Shown: piece after piece, positions 35,579 to 43,633 of the stretch
Layout of the letters: each line of letters starts with the position of its first letter
Numbering within the stretch: the first letter of the stretch is position 1
DNA from: Ascidiimonas sp046199005
GTDB taxonomy: Bacteria; Bacteroidota; Bacteroidia; Flavobacteriales; Flavobacteriaceae
DNA: 64,000 nucleotides
Reading direction: 5' to 3'
Assembly (NCBI GenBank): GCA_046199005.1
Contig: CP176050.1
Coordinates: forward strand, 2,170,001-2,234,000
Program-made: the position numbers and the translations under genes
Notes under the pieces: model-generated
Database searches by the model: none
What the model was told of the DNA's origin: nothing
The model's input: the letters and a program-made list of their open reading frames with translations, nothing else

Positions 35579-37270
35579 TTAATATCCAGATGCTTCGTCA
35601 TCTCCACGAGGATCTGCTCCTGCTTCTAGTTTTCCATTTGGCCATACAAGAATGGCATCTACTTTACCCATGATAGGAGTTCGGTCTTCATTGATAATAT
35701 ATCCCTTTTGCTTTAAGCTATCCATTAAATTTTTCGAAAATCCTTCCGGCTCAAAGGTGATGATATCTGGTAACCACTGGTGGTGAAATCGGGGAGCATT
35801 AACGGCTTGTTGCATGTTCATGTCGAATTCGTAAACGTTAAGAATGGTTTGTAAAACAGATGTTATTATGGTAGAACCTCCTGGTGTTCCTACGACCATC
35901 CATAACTCGCCATCTTTTTCTACGATTGTTGGTGTCATCGAACTCAGCATACGTTTTCCTGGCGCAATGCTATTTGCCTCTGCGCCAATAAGCCCAAACA
36001 TATTGGGTACACCAGGTTTCGCACTAAAATCATCCATTTCATTGTTGAGAAAAAAACCAAGTTCATCCACATACAGTTTTGAACCATAAGCGCCGTTTAG
36101 GGTGGTTGTGACCGATACTGCGTTACCTTCTGCATCTATGATCGAGTAGTGAGTGGTTTCATTGCTTTCTACAAAGTTGATTTCACCGTGGTTTATTTCG
36201 GAAGATAGGGTGGCACTCTCAAAGCTAAAGTCCTGCATACGTTCTTCCAAATAGGCAGAAGAGAGCAACATTTCATCCGGAATTTCTACATAATCAGGAT
36301 CACCCAGAAAAAAATTGCGATCTGCATAGGCCCTTCTTTCTGCTTCTGTGATCAGCTGAATGGTCTTCGCAGAATTATGTCCGTATTCATCTAAAGGATA
36401 AGGTTCGATCATTTTCATGATCTGAGCAAGGGTGATACCCCCACTGGAAGGCGGACTCATTGATATTACCTTAATATCCTTATAGTTAAATACGACTGGA
36501 TCTCTCCAAACAGCTTTATAATTTGCAAGATCTTCCATGGTGATATACCCGCCCTTCGCCTGAATGAAATCTACCAATTGCCTGGCAGTTTCTCCCTCGT
36601 AGAATTCTTTCCTGCCATTTTCTTTTATTCTTTTTAGTGTTTTGGCAAGCGCAGGATATTTAATCGTATCTCCTTGTTTAAAAGCTGTTGCGAACAGGGT
36701 GCTATCGCCACTCACTTCAACAATAAGATCCCTGTATTTTTCGAGTCGTTTTTCCTGATTTTCGGTTACAACCAATCCTTTCTGAGCAAATTCAATAACA
36801 GGTTCAATTAATACTTCTATTGGAAGTGACCCAAAGCGTTTATGACATTCAAAGATTCCAGCAACGGTGCCCGGAACGCCAACGGCGGTAGCTCCGTAGA
36901 TACTTTTTCCTGGGATCACATTTCCAAGACTGTCAAGATAGAGGTCTTTGTGTGCAGAAAGTGGTGCTTTTTCACGATAATCCAAGGCACCTGTTTCCCC
37001 ATCTGCTTTACGATAGACCATAAAACCTCCTCCACCCAGGTTGCCTGCAAAAGGATATGCTACTATTAGGGCCAATTCTGTAGCGACCATGGCATCAAAG
37101 GCATTTCCTCCTTTTTTCATTATGGCAACGCCTATATCAGATGCTTCTTTACGAGCAGTGACTACCATTGCATTTTCAACTACCAGTCCGTCAGGTTCCT
37201 TAATTTTCTCAGGAGAAGTTCTGCAACTTGCGATGACAAGAAAAGAAAGTAGAAAGACTATTTTTTTCAT
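35579..37270 (-). CDS. ggt: gamma-glutamyltransferase, lipoprotein
   Basis: The 563-aa product has a lipoprotein signal (MKKIVFLLSFLVIASC, Cys16). The catalytic N-terminal Thr of the mature small subunit is in NETTHYSIIDAEGNAVS, and the downstream PPSSGGITLAQIM and GKRMLSSMTPT segments belong to the substrate and oxyanion sites. The family auto-cleaves before the Thr into two subunits and transfers the gamma-glutamyl group of glutathione. It is periplasmic or outer-membrane-anchored. The start overlaps the end of the upstream ACP phosphodiesterase gene by four bases. Confidence 0.93.
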   Translation of the reverse strand: MKKIVFLLSFLVIASCRTSPEKIKEPDGLVVENAMVVTARKEASDIGVAIMKKGGNAFDAMVATELALIVAYPFAGNLGGGGFMVYRKADGETGALDYREKAPLSAHKDLYLDSLGNVIPGKSIYGATAVGVPGTVAGIFECHKRFGSLPIEVLIEPVIEFAQKGLVVTENQEKRLEKYRDLIVEVSGDSTLFATAFKQGDTIKYPALAKTLKRIKENGRKEFYEGETARQLVDFIQAKGGYITMEDLANYKAVWRDPVVFNYKDIKVISMSPPSSGGITLAQIMKMIEPYPLDEYGHNSAKTIQLITEAERRAYADRNFFLGDPDYVEIPDEMLLSSAYLEERMQDFSFESATLSSEINHGEINFVESNETTHYSIIDAEGNAVSVTTTLNGAYGSKLYVDELGFFLNNEMDDFSAKPGVPNMFGLIGAEANSIAPGKRMLSSMTPTIVEKDGELWMVVGTPGGSTIITSVLQTILNVYEFDMNMQQAVNAPRFHHQWLPDIITFEPEGFSKNLMDSLKQKGYIINEDRTPIMGKVDAILVWPNGKLEAGADPRGDDEASGY

Positions 37271-37851
37271 AACGTGTTCAATTTGTGCGCTGCGTGGATA
37301 ATTAATTCTTCAAAAAAGGATTTAAATTCAGTTTCGAGCTCTTCGTAATACAACTTAAGCTCTCTGATAGCAAAATTCATTTTAGACTTGTTTTCTGTTC
37401 TGCGGTTCATTTGATGTAGAATACGACTCATACCTTCAATTGATGCATAGCTAAGCAGCCAATTATCCTGTATCATAGAAGGCATCATTTGCTGAATTCT
37501 AAGAGGCAATATGGCATTGTGCTTCTGGAGTAGTTTATAAAAATCATCTACAAATACATTAAGAGGAACTTGTGAATAATCTTTCCAGTTACAGGCTAAG
37601 AAATGATCGTAAAAAATATCTATAATTACACCGCTGTAATGACCGTAATTTTGATGTAATTTCTTAGTGCTTTTTTTTACGGTAGGATGTGAGTCTGTAA
37701 AAGAATCAATACTTCTGTGAAGTAGAATACCTTTTTGCACTTCTGAGGGATACGATAAGTACTTTTTTCCACGAATACCATCTGCTATGAAATTTCCAAT
37801 TTTCACCAGATCACGATCACCGGAAAGATAGATGTGCGCAAGAAAGTTCAT
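37267..37851 (-). CDS. acyl carrier protein phosphodiesterase-like (AcpH family)
   Basis: The 194-aa product starts at MNFLAHIYLS; ATG 37851 is preferred to a further-upstream frame start. It shows the family pattern of HD-type metal ligands: LAHIYLSGD, IGNFIADGIRGK, and KGILLHRSIDSFTDSHP, then FYDHFLACNW. E. coli AcpH removes 4'-phosphopantetheine from ACP; whether all relatives do so is not settled. It is first in a reverse run with ggt and the ATP-grasp gene. Confidence 0.85.
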   Translation of the reverse strand: MNFLAHIYLSGDRDLVKIGNFIADGIRGKKYLSYPSEVQKGILLHRSIDSFTDSHPTVKKSTKKLHQNYGHYSGVIIDIFYDHFLACNWKDYSQVPLNVFVDDFYKLLQKHNAILPLRIQQMMPSMIQDNWLLSYASIEGMSRILHQMNRRTENKSKMNFAIRELKLYYEELETEFKSFFEELIIHAAHKLNTL

Positions 37852-37898
37852 TTTTCGAAAATACAAATTAGTATTTAACTATTACCGTTTTGGAATTG

Positions 37899-37906
37899 TA
37901 TATTTG
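37899..37906 (+). promoter_or_regulatory. -7 promoter box before the GlmM-type gene
   Basis: TATATTTG is a perfect TAnnTTTG. Transcription would start near 37912, about 14 nt before ATG 37926, and would exclude a longer frame from 37890. Confidence 0.45.
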
Positions 37907-37925
37907 CTTCGCAAAATCAAAAATC

Positions 37926-39314
37926 ATGACGCTTATTAAATCTATCTCCGGAATACGGGGAACTATTGGAGGAAATACAGGAGACAATTTAACACCTGTT
38001 GATGCGGTAAAATTTGCAGCAGCTTATGGCAGTTGGTTAAAAAAGTTTTCAAATCATGAAAATCTTAAAGTGGTGATCGGTAGAGATGCCCGTATCTCTG
38101 GACCTATGATTCAGTCTTTGGTTTCTTCTACCTTAGTTGGATTGGGAATAGATGTTATTGATCTCGGGCTGTCGACTACGCCTACAGTAGAAGTAGCGGT
38201 TCCCTTAGAAAAAGCGGCTGGCGGCATTATTTTAACTGCGAGTCATAATCCAAAACAGTGGAATGCACTGAAGCTACTTAATGAAAAAGGAGAGTTTTTA
38301 AGCGGCGATGACGGGGTGAAGATCTTAGAAATTGCCGAAAGTGAAGATTTTGTTTTTGCAACGGTAGATGAACTTGGGCAAGTAACAACCAATGATACAT
38401 ACATAAGCCGGCATATTGATGAAGTATTGGCCCTACCGCTGGTAGCTGTAGAAAAGGTGAAGGCTGCCGGGTTCAAAGTAGTAGTCGACGGCGTTAATTC
38501 TACCGGAGGAATAGCCATTCCTCAACTACTCAAAAAAATGGGCGTAGAGGTTGTTGAACTTTACTGCGAACCTAACGGTCATTTTCCACATAATCCAGAG
38601 CCTCTTAAAGAACATTTGACAGACATTTGTGAATTAGTCGTAAAAGAGAAGGCCGATCTTGGTATAGTGGTGGATCCTGATGTAGACCGACTCGCTTTTA
38701 TTACGAACACAGGCAATATGTTTGGAGAAGAATATACATTGGTAGCCTGTGCTGATTATGTATTGAGCAAAACAGGGGGCAATACTGTGAGCAACATGTC
38801 ATCATCCAGAGCATTAAGAGATGTCACGGAAAAATACAACGGCAGGTATGAAGCAAGTGCGGTAGGCGAAGTGAATGTGGTGGCTTTGATGAAGAAAAAT
38901 AATGCGGTAATTGGTGGAGAGGGAAATGGAGGAATTATTTATCCGGAGGCACATTACGGAAGAGATGCATTAGTAGGGGTTGCTTTATTTTTGACTCACC
39001 TGGCAGAAAAAAACGTCTCTGTGCAGGAGCTAAGAGATAGTTATCCTTCTTATTTTATGAGTAAGAAAAAAATCGCACTTACCCCTAGTATTGATGTAGA
39101 CCATATCTTGAGTCAGTTTACGAAAAACTACCAGCACGAAGATGTACTAACTATAGATGGTGTAAAAATCAATTTTGATCGTAGTTGGGTGCATCTGAGA
39201 AAATCAAATACAGAACCCATTATTCGTATTTATACAGAAGCGGCCACCCAAAAAGAAGCAGATGGATTGGCAGATAGGTTCATAAAAGAGATTAGTGATA
39301 TAGCTGGTATTTAA
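37926..39314 (+). CDS. glmM: phosphoglucosamine mutase / phosphomannomutase-type hexose-phosphate mutase
   Basis: The 462-aa alpha-D-phosphohexomutase has the N-terminal LIKSISGIRGTIGG, the phosphoserine loop TASHNPKQWNALKLL, the Mg-binding DPDVDRLAFI, the substrate loop GEGNGGIIYPE, and the phosphate-binding RKSNTEPIIRIY. The IRGTIGG start and short fourth-domain tail fit the GlmM type, which makes glucosamine-1-phosphate for peptidoglycan and lipid A. Related mutases cannot be fully separated by eye. It overlaps the convergent acyltransferase gene by four bases. Confidence 0.87.
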   Translation: MTLIKSISGIRGTIGGNTGDNLTPVDAVKFAAAYGSWLKKFSNHENLKVVIGRDARISGPMIQSLVSSTLVGLGIDVIDLGLSTTPTVEVAVPLEKAAGGIILTASHNPKQWNALKLLNEKGEFLSGDDGVKILEIAESEDFVFATVDELGQVTTNDTYISRHIDEVLALPLVAVEKVKAAGFKVVVDGVNSTGGIAIPQLLKKMGVEVVELYCEPNGHFPHNPEPLKEHLTDICELVVKEKADLGIVVDPDVDRLAFITNTGNMFGEEYTLVACADYVLSKTGGNTVSNMSSSRALRDVTEKYNGRYEASAVGEVNVVALMKKNNAVIGGEGNGGIIYPEAHYGRDALVGVALFLTHLAEKNVSVQELRDSYPSYFMSKKKIALTPSIDVDHILSQFTKNYQHEDVLTIDGVKINFDRSWVHLRKSNTEPIIRIYTEAATQKEADGLADRFIKEISDIAGI

Positions 39315-40231
39315 GATTTGGGAGGTATCACTACTTTGCCATCTACTAGTCCTTTTGGTTCTTTGCCCATATGCTTAAAGCGCTTATGAGTCCAGAGATA
39401 AAATTCAGGTTTCGCCTTTATCTGTTCTTCTAATAACGCAGTAAATATATCGGTGATCTCGTAATCCTCAAATTCATTAGGCTTATCAGCGATAAGTTTA
39501 AAAGTAGTTTCATAATACCCTCTTTTAATCTTTTGAATATCTAAAAAGATCACTGCACAATCAGTCTCCTTCGCCATAAATTCTGCTCCCGTAAAAACAG
39601 GTACCGTAACACCCATAAAGGTGCGCCAGTATTTTGCCCGTTTCGGACTGGGAGATTGATCACTGGCAAATCCATACATCGCAAGTATTTTTTGTTCCTT
39701 ATGTTTTTTTATGTCTTTAACAGCAGTATACCTCGATAGTAGGTATGCTTCGTGGCGCATTCTGATCTTTTGTACCAATTTGTCGAAATACTTATTCGCT
39801 AACGGAGTATAAATGGCAAATCCTTTATGTTTTATCTCATAACCCAAAGATACCATCCACTCATAACTGGCATAATGACCACACACTAAAATTACATTTC
39901 TGTTTTCGCGCTCATAGTGACGTATAAGTTCTAGATTTTTGAATCGAAAGCGTTTCTGAATTTCTTTTTTAGAGATACTCAAAGATTTGATCATCTCCAG
40001 AAAAAGATCACACATATGACTGTAAAACTTCTTTTCGATTTCTGATAGCTCCTTTGAAGATTTTTTAGGAAAAGAAAGTTCCAGGTTTCTACGCACTACC
40101 TTGCGACGGTATTTTATAATTCTATAAACCAAAAAGCATATGGCATCTGAAAATTTATAAAATAGGGGAAAGGGGAGTATCGATATAAGCCATAAAAAGG
40201 GGTAAACAAGTATGTATATCAGAAATTGCAT
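39311..40231 (-). CDS. LpxL/HtrB-type lipid A acyltransferase
   Basis: The 306-aa product starts at ATG 40231 (MQFLIYIL); the frame's upstream TTG start at 40252 would lie inside the promoter palindrome. It has an N-terminal hydrophobic segment, the HxxxxE acyltransferase motif HYASYE (H119, E124), and a further conserved YGFASDQSPSP and TGAEFMAKETDCAVIF region. It would add a secondary acyl chain to lipid A at the inner membrane. It is divergent from the rhomboid gene, sharing an 18-bp palindrome between them. Confidence 0.88.
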   Translation of the reverse strand: MQFLIYILVYPFLWLISILPFPLFYKFSDAICFLVYRIIKYRRKVVRRNLELSFPKKSSKELSEIEKKFYSHMCDLFLEMIKSLSISKKEIQKRFRFKNLELIRHYERENRNVILVCGHYASYEWMVSLGYEIKHKGFAIYTPLANKYFDKLVQKIRMRHEAYLLSRYTAVKDIKKHKEQKILAMYGFASDQSPSPKRAKYWRTFMGVTVPVFTGAEFMAKETDCAVIFLDIQKIKRGYYETTFKLIADKPNEFEDYEITDIFTALLEEQIKAKPEFYLWTHKRFKHMGKEPKGLVDGKVVIPPKS

Positions 40232-40249
40232 TCTGTAGAATAATTTGCC

Positions 40250-40267
40250 CAAATATAGCTATATTTG
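40250..40267. promoter_or_regulatory. palindromic divergent promoter (two -7 boxes back to back)
   Basis: CAAATATAGCTATATTTG is a perfect 18-bp palindrome. Its right half reads TATATTTG (40260-40267) for the rhomboid gene, and its left half reads TATATTTG on the reverse strand (40250-40257) for the acyltransferase gene. Predicted leaders are about 12 nt on the left and 17 nt on the right. For the forward promoter a TTTG at 40244-40247 is only 12 bases away, shorter than usual. Confidence 0.5.
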
Positions 40268-40272
40268 AAATG

Positions 40273-40287
40273 AAACTTTAAAAGTTT
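40273..40287 (+). repeat. small inverted repeat in the rhomboid leader
   Basis: AAACTTT (40273-40279) and AAAGTTT (40281-40287) are inverted about a single base, immediately before the rhomboid ATG at 40291. It could hide the ribosome site or be a protein site; composition is AT-rich, so chance is possible. Confidence 0.3.
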
Positions 40288-40290
40288 ATC

Positions 40291-40938
40291 ATGAATTTAG
40301 CGATCGCAACCATTGCTATCATAGCCTCAAATATTCTTATCTCGATTAAAGGATTTAACGATTTCTCTTTTTTTGAAAAATATAAATTTCACATTGGCAG
40401 CATAAGGCGGGGTGAACAGATTAGAATGTTTACATCTGGTTTTTTACATGTAGATATTACACATCTGCTGTTTAATATGCTTACACTTTATTTTTTTGCC
40501 AATGTGGTGATCGTAAATTTCGGACAGCCTAAATTTATAGTTATCTACTTGGTAAGCCTTCTAGCCGGAAGCCTACTCGCGCTTTTCTTTCACAAAGATG
40601 AATATCATTACAGTGCCGTGGGAGCGAGTGGGGCAGTGACAGGTATTCTCTATGCAGCGATTTTGCTAAGACCTGACATGAAGCTCTTTCTTTTCTTTGT
40701 GCCAATTCCTATTCCAGCCTATATTTTTGGAATAGGTTATTTACTTTATTCTATTTACGGAATGAAGAGTAGAATCGGTAATATAGGTCATACGGCCCAT
40801 TTTGGTGGGGCAATAGGAGGATATTTGACAACGCTTCTCTTTAGACCCACACTTGTGACCACAGAACCATTAATGGTAGCGCTGCTTGCCATACCAATCG
40901 TTATTTTATTCATCTTAGAAAAGTCCGGTAAGTTATAA
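40291..40938 (+). CDS. rhomboid family intramembrane serine protease
   Basis: The 215-aa product has about six transmembrane helices. It carries the conserved HLLFNM (H58, N62), the catalytic serine in GASGAVTG (S113), and the catalytic His in HTAHFGGAIGGY (H170). It cuts membrane helices of unknown substrates. It is divergent from the LpxL-type gene and is followed after 28 bases by a SIMPL gene on the same strand. Confidence 0.93.
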   Translation: MNLAIATIAIIASNILISIKGFNDFSFFEKYKFHIGSIRRGEQIRMFTSGFLHVDITHLLFNMLTLYFFANVVIVNFGQPKFIVIYLVSLLAGSLLALFFHKDEYHYSAVGASGAVTGILYAAILLRPDMKLFLFFVPIPIPAYIFGIGYLLYSIYGMKSRIGNIGHTAHFGGAIGGYLTTLLFRPTLVTTEPLMVALLAIPIVILFILEKSGKL

Positions 40939-40966
40939 ATCGTGTGAATTAAAATCAATTAAAGCA

Positions 40967-41659
40967 ATGAAAAAAATAATCGTCTTAGTCTTATCTTTTA
41001 TAACCATGAATATAAATGCGCAACAGAATTCTACAAATCCCACCGTCTCGGTTACCGGAGAGGGTATTGTTAAAGTAATTCCAGACGAAGCACTAATAAA
41101 GGTGAGCGTTGAACATACTGGCAAAGAAGCAGCGGTAGTTAAAGAAAAAAATGATCAGGCGATTGATCAAGTATTTAATTTTTGTAAGTCTTTAAAAATT
41201 GAACCGAAGCACATACAAACAGATCGTATCAATTTGAACAAAAACTATGACTATCAGCTTAAAAAATATAACTATGTCGCAAATCAGTCCATTACCATTA
41301 AACTTAAAGATCTTGATAAATATGAAACCCTTATGCAAGGCTTACTGAATTCTGGTATTAACCGGATCGATAATGTGATATTTGCATCTTCCAAACGTAA
41401 ATCTTTGGAAACAGAAGCACGCAAAAAAGCCATGCTGGATGCAAAAACAAAAGCTATCGAATATGCAACTGCTGTTGGTCAGGAAATTGGCAAAGCGCTC
41501 TATATTTCTGAAACTGGCGGGAATCTTCAACCACCGCAACCTATGTATCGAACTGCCATGTCGCTGGAAAGTAGTAATGCGGTTGCGGCAAGAGAAACCG
41601 TAGCACCAGGAGAACTGGAAATAAGGACGAAAGTTTATGTTGTTTTTCAACTGAAGTAA
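40967..41659 (+). CDS. SIMPL domain protein, exported
   Basis: The 230-aa product has a signal peptide (MKKIIVLVLSFITMNINAQQ), then the SIMPL (DUF541) fold: NPTVSVTGEGIVKVIPDEALIKVSVEHTG at the N-terminus, ARKKAMLDAKTKAIEYATAVGQEIG in the middle, and a C-terminal LEIRTKVYVVFQL strand. SIMPL proteins form periplasmic or surface oligomers; their role is unresolved. Its stop codon borders RNA-like element copy B. Confidence 0.9.
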   Translation: MKKIIVLVLSFITMNINAQQNSTNPTVSVTGEGIVKVIPDEALIKVSVEHTGKEAAVVKEKNDQAIDQVFNFCKSLKIEPKHIQTDRINLNKNYDYQLKKYNYVANQSITIKLKDLDKYETLMQGLLNSGINRIDNVIFASSKRKSLETEARKKAMLDAKTKAIEYATAVGQEIGKALYISETGGNLQPPQPMYRTAMSLESSNAVAARETVAPGELEIRTKVYVVFQLK

Positions 41660-41756
41660 ACTATCTCAGGGTAAGCCCATGAGGCTTTTGTTTGAAACCA
41701 ACGTTTAATTTTAAGGCAAGTTTCTGGGTATTAGACCCTTCGGCGGTGCCAATAAA
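41660..41756 (+). ncRNA. structured RNA-like repeat element, copy B (after the SIMPL gene)
   Basis: This is a diverged copy of the element at 461-555. It keeps the first helix as TCTCA (41664-41668) with TGAGG (41680-41684), where a C-G pair of copy A becomes U-G. It keeps GGCA (41715-41718) with TGCC (41747-41750), and GGGT (41726-41729) with ACCC (41735-41738). The linker TTTGAAACCAACGTTTAAT is almost unchanged. It begins at the first base after the SIMPL stop and is followed by a strong terminator and a convergent gene, so it could be the 3' end of the SIMPL mRNA or a separate small RNA. No promoter of its own is clear. Confidence 0.5.
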
Positions 41757-41769
41757 CATCAATTTCATT

Positions 41770-41812
41770 AATAACAAAAGGTGTGACCTATAACGTCACA
41801 CCTTTTGTTATT
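41770..41812 (+). terminator. strong terminator after element copy B
   Basis: An 18-bp perfect stem, AATAACAAAAGGTGTGAC (41770-41787) with GTCACACCTTTTGTTATT (41795-41812), has a 7-base loop. It separates the SIMPL/element B unit from the convergent TlpA-like gene and can act in both directions. Confidence 0.8.
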
Positions 41813-41826
41813 CTTTCTAAGATTAA

Positions 41827-42942
41827 TTAGCTTCCAGATAGTAGTTCTGCCACTTTCGCATCCAAGGCTTCACCTCGCAGATTCTTAGCCACAATTTTTC
41901 CGTTTTCATCTAAAATATAAGTAGCCGGAACACTTCTTACGTTGTACAAACGCGCAATAGGATCTTGCCAGTATTTCAGATTGGATACATGGTGCCAAGG
42001 CAGGGAGTCTACTTCAATCGCCTTTTTCCATGCATCGGCCGTTTTATCTAAAGAAACTCCTATAATGTTGAGTCCCTGATCGTGGTATTTATGATACATT
42101 TTAACGACTCTTGGATTTTCAACCCGACATGGCTTACACCAGGATGCCCAAAAATCAATAATGGTTACTTTTCCTTTTGCATCACTCAAAGACAACATGG
42201 TACCCTCAGGTGTCGGGCCTTGAAATTCAGGAGCTATAGATCCTATGCTAGTCTTGGTAAGCTCTTGTAATTTTTTGGAAATATTCTTTCCAACACGGGT
42301 TGTTTTGATCTCTTCACTTATGGGTTTGAAAAGTTCTTGTATTTCTTCAGTATCTTTTGCTCCAGAAAAGAGCATTCGCTCTAAAATGAGGGCAGACATA
42401 AAAGAGTTTGGATGATCTTTGATGAACTCTGTCTCAAAATCCTTTGCTTCGGTCATTAATTCATCATAAGTTTCACGTAGAGTTCCCAGTGTAACCGTAT
42501 CACCCTTTTTTGCAGCTTCGGCAAATTCATCTTGAATCGCTTTCATTTTATTAGCGATCATCTTAGACTCCGTAAGAAAGTCATTAAACTCTTCATTGGA
42601 AGGAGATCCTCCCAAAATAGACTTGGTGATACTATCTTTATAAGCAACTACATTGATTTTTCCAGGCTCTGCGATATACCCCAGGTTGCCCTGTACACCT
42701 TCTATGAATACGTAATGCAATTCGGGGGTCTCAGAAAATCCTGAAACTGTAAAGCTGCCATCCTTAACTTCGGTGCTATCCAGAGTAACTGGTAAGTTCT
42801 GTTCATCAGATTTTTTAACATATACTTTTTTTCCATCCTCGATGCCATCGATCTCAACCGTCAATCTATACTCATTTTCTTTTAATTGATCACAGGAAAC
42901 CAAGGTAATCAACGCGATAAGGAAAATCCCTATTTTTTTCAT
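41827..42942 (-). CDS. TlpA/ResA-like thioredoxin lipoprotein with DUF4369 domain
   Basis: The 371-aa product has a lipoprotein signal (MKKIGIFLIALITLVSC, Cys17), an N-terminal DUF4369 beta domain (EYRLTVEIDGIEDGKKVYVK), a helical middle, and a C-terminal AhpC/TSA-type thioredoxin fold with the redox pair in ASWCKPCRVENP near residue 270 and the cis-Pro in VRSVPATYILDENG. It is anchored in an envelope membrane, where it should reduce or oxidise protein disulfides. This architecture is abundant in Bacteroidota. Confidence 0.92.
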   Translation of the reverse strand: MKKIGIFLIALITLVSCDQLKENEYRLTVEIDGIEDGKKVYVKKSDEQNLPVTLDSTEVKDGSFTVSGFSETPELHYVFIEGVQGNLGYIAEPGKINVVAYKDSITKSILGGSPSNEEFNDFLTESKMIANKMKAIQDEFAEAAKKGDTVTLGTLRETYDELMTEAKDFETEFIKDHPNSFMSALILERMLFSGAKDTEEIQELFKPISEEIKTTRVGKNISKKLQELTKTSIGSIAPEFQGPTPEGTMLSLSDAKGKVTIIDFWASWCKPCRVENPRVVKMYHKYHDQGLNIIGVSLDKTADAWKKAIEVDSLPWHHVSNLKYWQDPIARLYNVRSVPATYILDENGKIVAKNLRGEALDAKVAELLSGS

Positions 42943-42965
42943 TCTTTCTCTAATTTTATAAGTGG

Positions 42966-42973
42966 CAAAGGTA
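42966..42973 (-). promoter_or_regulatory. -7 promoter box of the TlpA-like gene
   Basis: TACCTTTG on the reverse strand, a perfect TAnnTTTG, about 23 bases above the ATG. No TTG in the right window for -33. Confidence 0.4.
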
Positions 42974-43013
42974 ACTAAATGTATGTGAATCTAATAAGTT
43001 TTAACAAAAAGTA

Positions 43014-43038
43014 AAGAGCTGCTATTACAGCAGCTCTT
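43014..43038 (-). terminator. terminator of the small barrel gene
   Basis: AAGAGCTGCT (43014-43023) pairs with AGCAGCTCTT (43029-43038) over a 5-base loop. Read on the reverse strand it runs into a T-rich tract. Confidence 0.75.
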
Positions 43039-43065
43039 GATCCATTAATATTTTATTTATCTGAT

Positions 43066-43557
43066 CTAGAATTGATATCTAATACCTACAGCCAGATCAA
43101 AATCAAAATCATCTGTATAGTCACTAAATCCAATCTCAGGACGAAAATCCAGTGAAAGAATTAGCGGAATGCGAAAGTTATATTCTATACCTATATCTCC
43201 TGCAACAAACGCAAAGAATTCACTATCCAGATCTCTGGTAAGATCATTGTCGTCATCAGGATCGATGCTTCCAAAACCACCTCCGGCACCCACATACCAG
43301 TTGAAATTACCATCTAATGGAAAAACCCATTGATACAAACCTGTGAGTCGAAAAGCATTGTAGTCGTTTGCATCGCGCCATCCTAGTCCAAATTCCAGTC
43401 GATTGTTATCTGTTAATGCTCTTTGATAGGAGATCTCAGCTCCAAAACCATCGCTGTCTCCAAGTCTTAAACCGAGTGCATTCTCAGCAATTCTTTGAGA
43501 AAACGCTGTTAGTACAAATACAAAAATAAACGCAATTGATAAGATTATTTTTTTCAT
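43066..43557 (-). CDS. small outer-membrane beta-barrel (porin-family-like) protein
   Basis: The 163-aa product has a signal peptide (MKKIILSIAFIFVFVLTAFSQ) and a set of short amphipathic strands with many Gly and aromatic residues (LEFGLGWRDANDYNAFRLTGLYQWVF, YVGAGGGFGS), ending in the aromatic terminus VGIRYQF, typical of an outer-membrane barrel. An Asp-rich turn (DPDDDNDLTRDLDSE) may bind a cation but is not a known motif. Role unknown. Confidence 0.75.
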   Translation of the reverse strand: MKKIILSIAFIFVFVLTAFSQRIAENALGLRLGDSDGFGAEISYQRALTDNNRLEFGLGWRDANDYNAFRLTGLYQWVFPLDGNFNWYVGAGGGFGSIDPDDDNDLTRDLDSEFFAFVAGDIGIEYNFRIPLILSLDFRPEIGFSDYTDDFDFDLAVGIRYQF

Positions 43558-43579
43558 ATAATTTACATTTTATAAGATA

Positions 43580-43587
43580 CAAACATA
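43580..43587 (-). promoter_or_regulatory. -7 promoter box of the small barrel gene
   Basis: TATGTTTG on the reverse strand, a perfect TAnnTTTG, about 22 bases above the ATG at 43557. Confidence 0.4.
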
Positions 43588-43633
43588 ACGCACATAAGTG
43601 GTTTTAATTACTATTTTTACAAAAAAAAGTTAA

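Noticed and set aside
461..41756. Element copies as insertion-sequence remnants or REP/MITE
   Set aside because: No terminal inverted repeats, target duplications or transposase; divergence is spread with helices kept.
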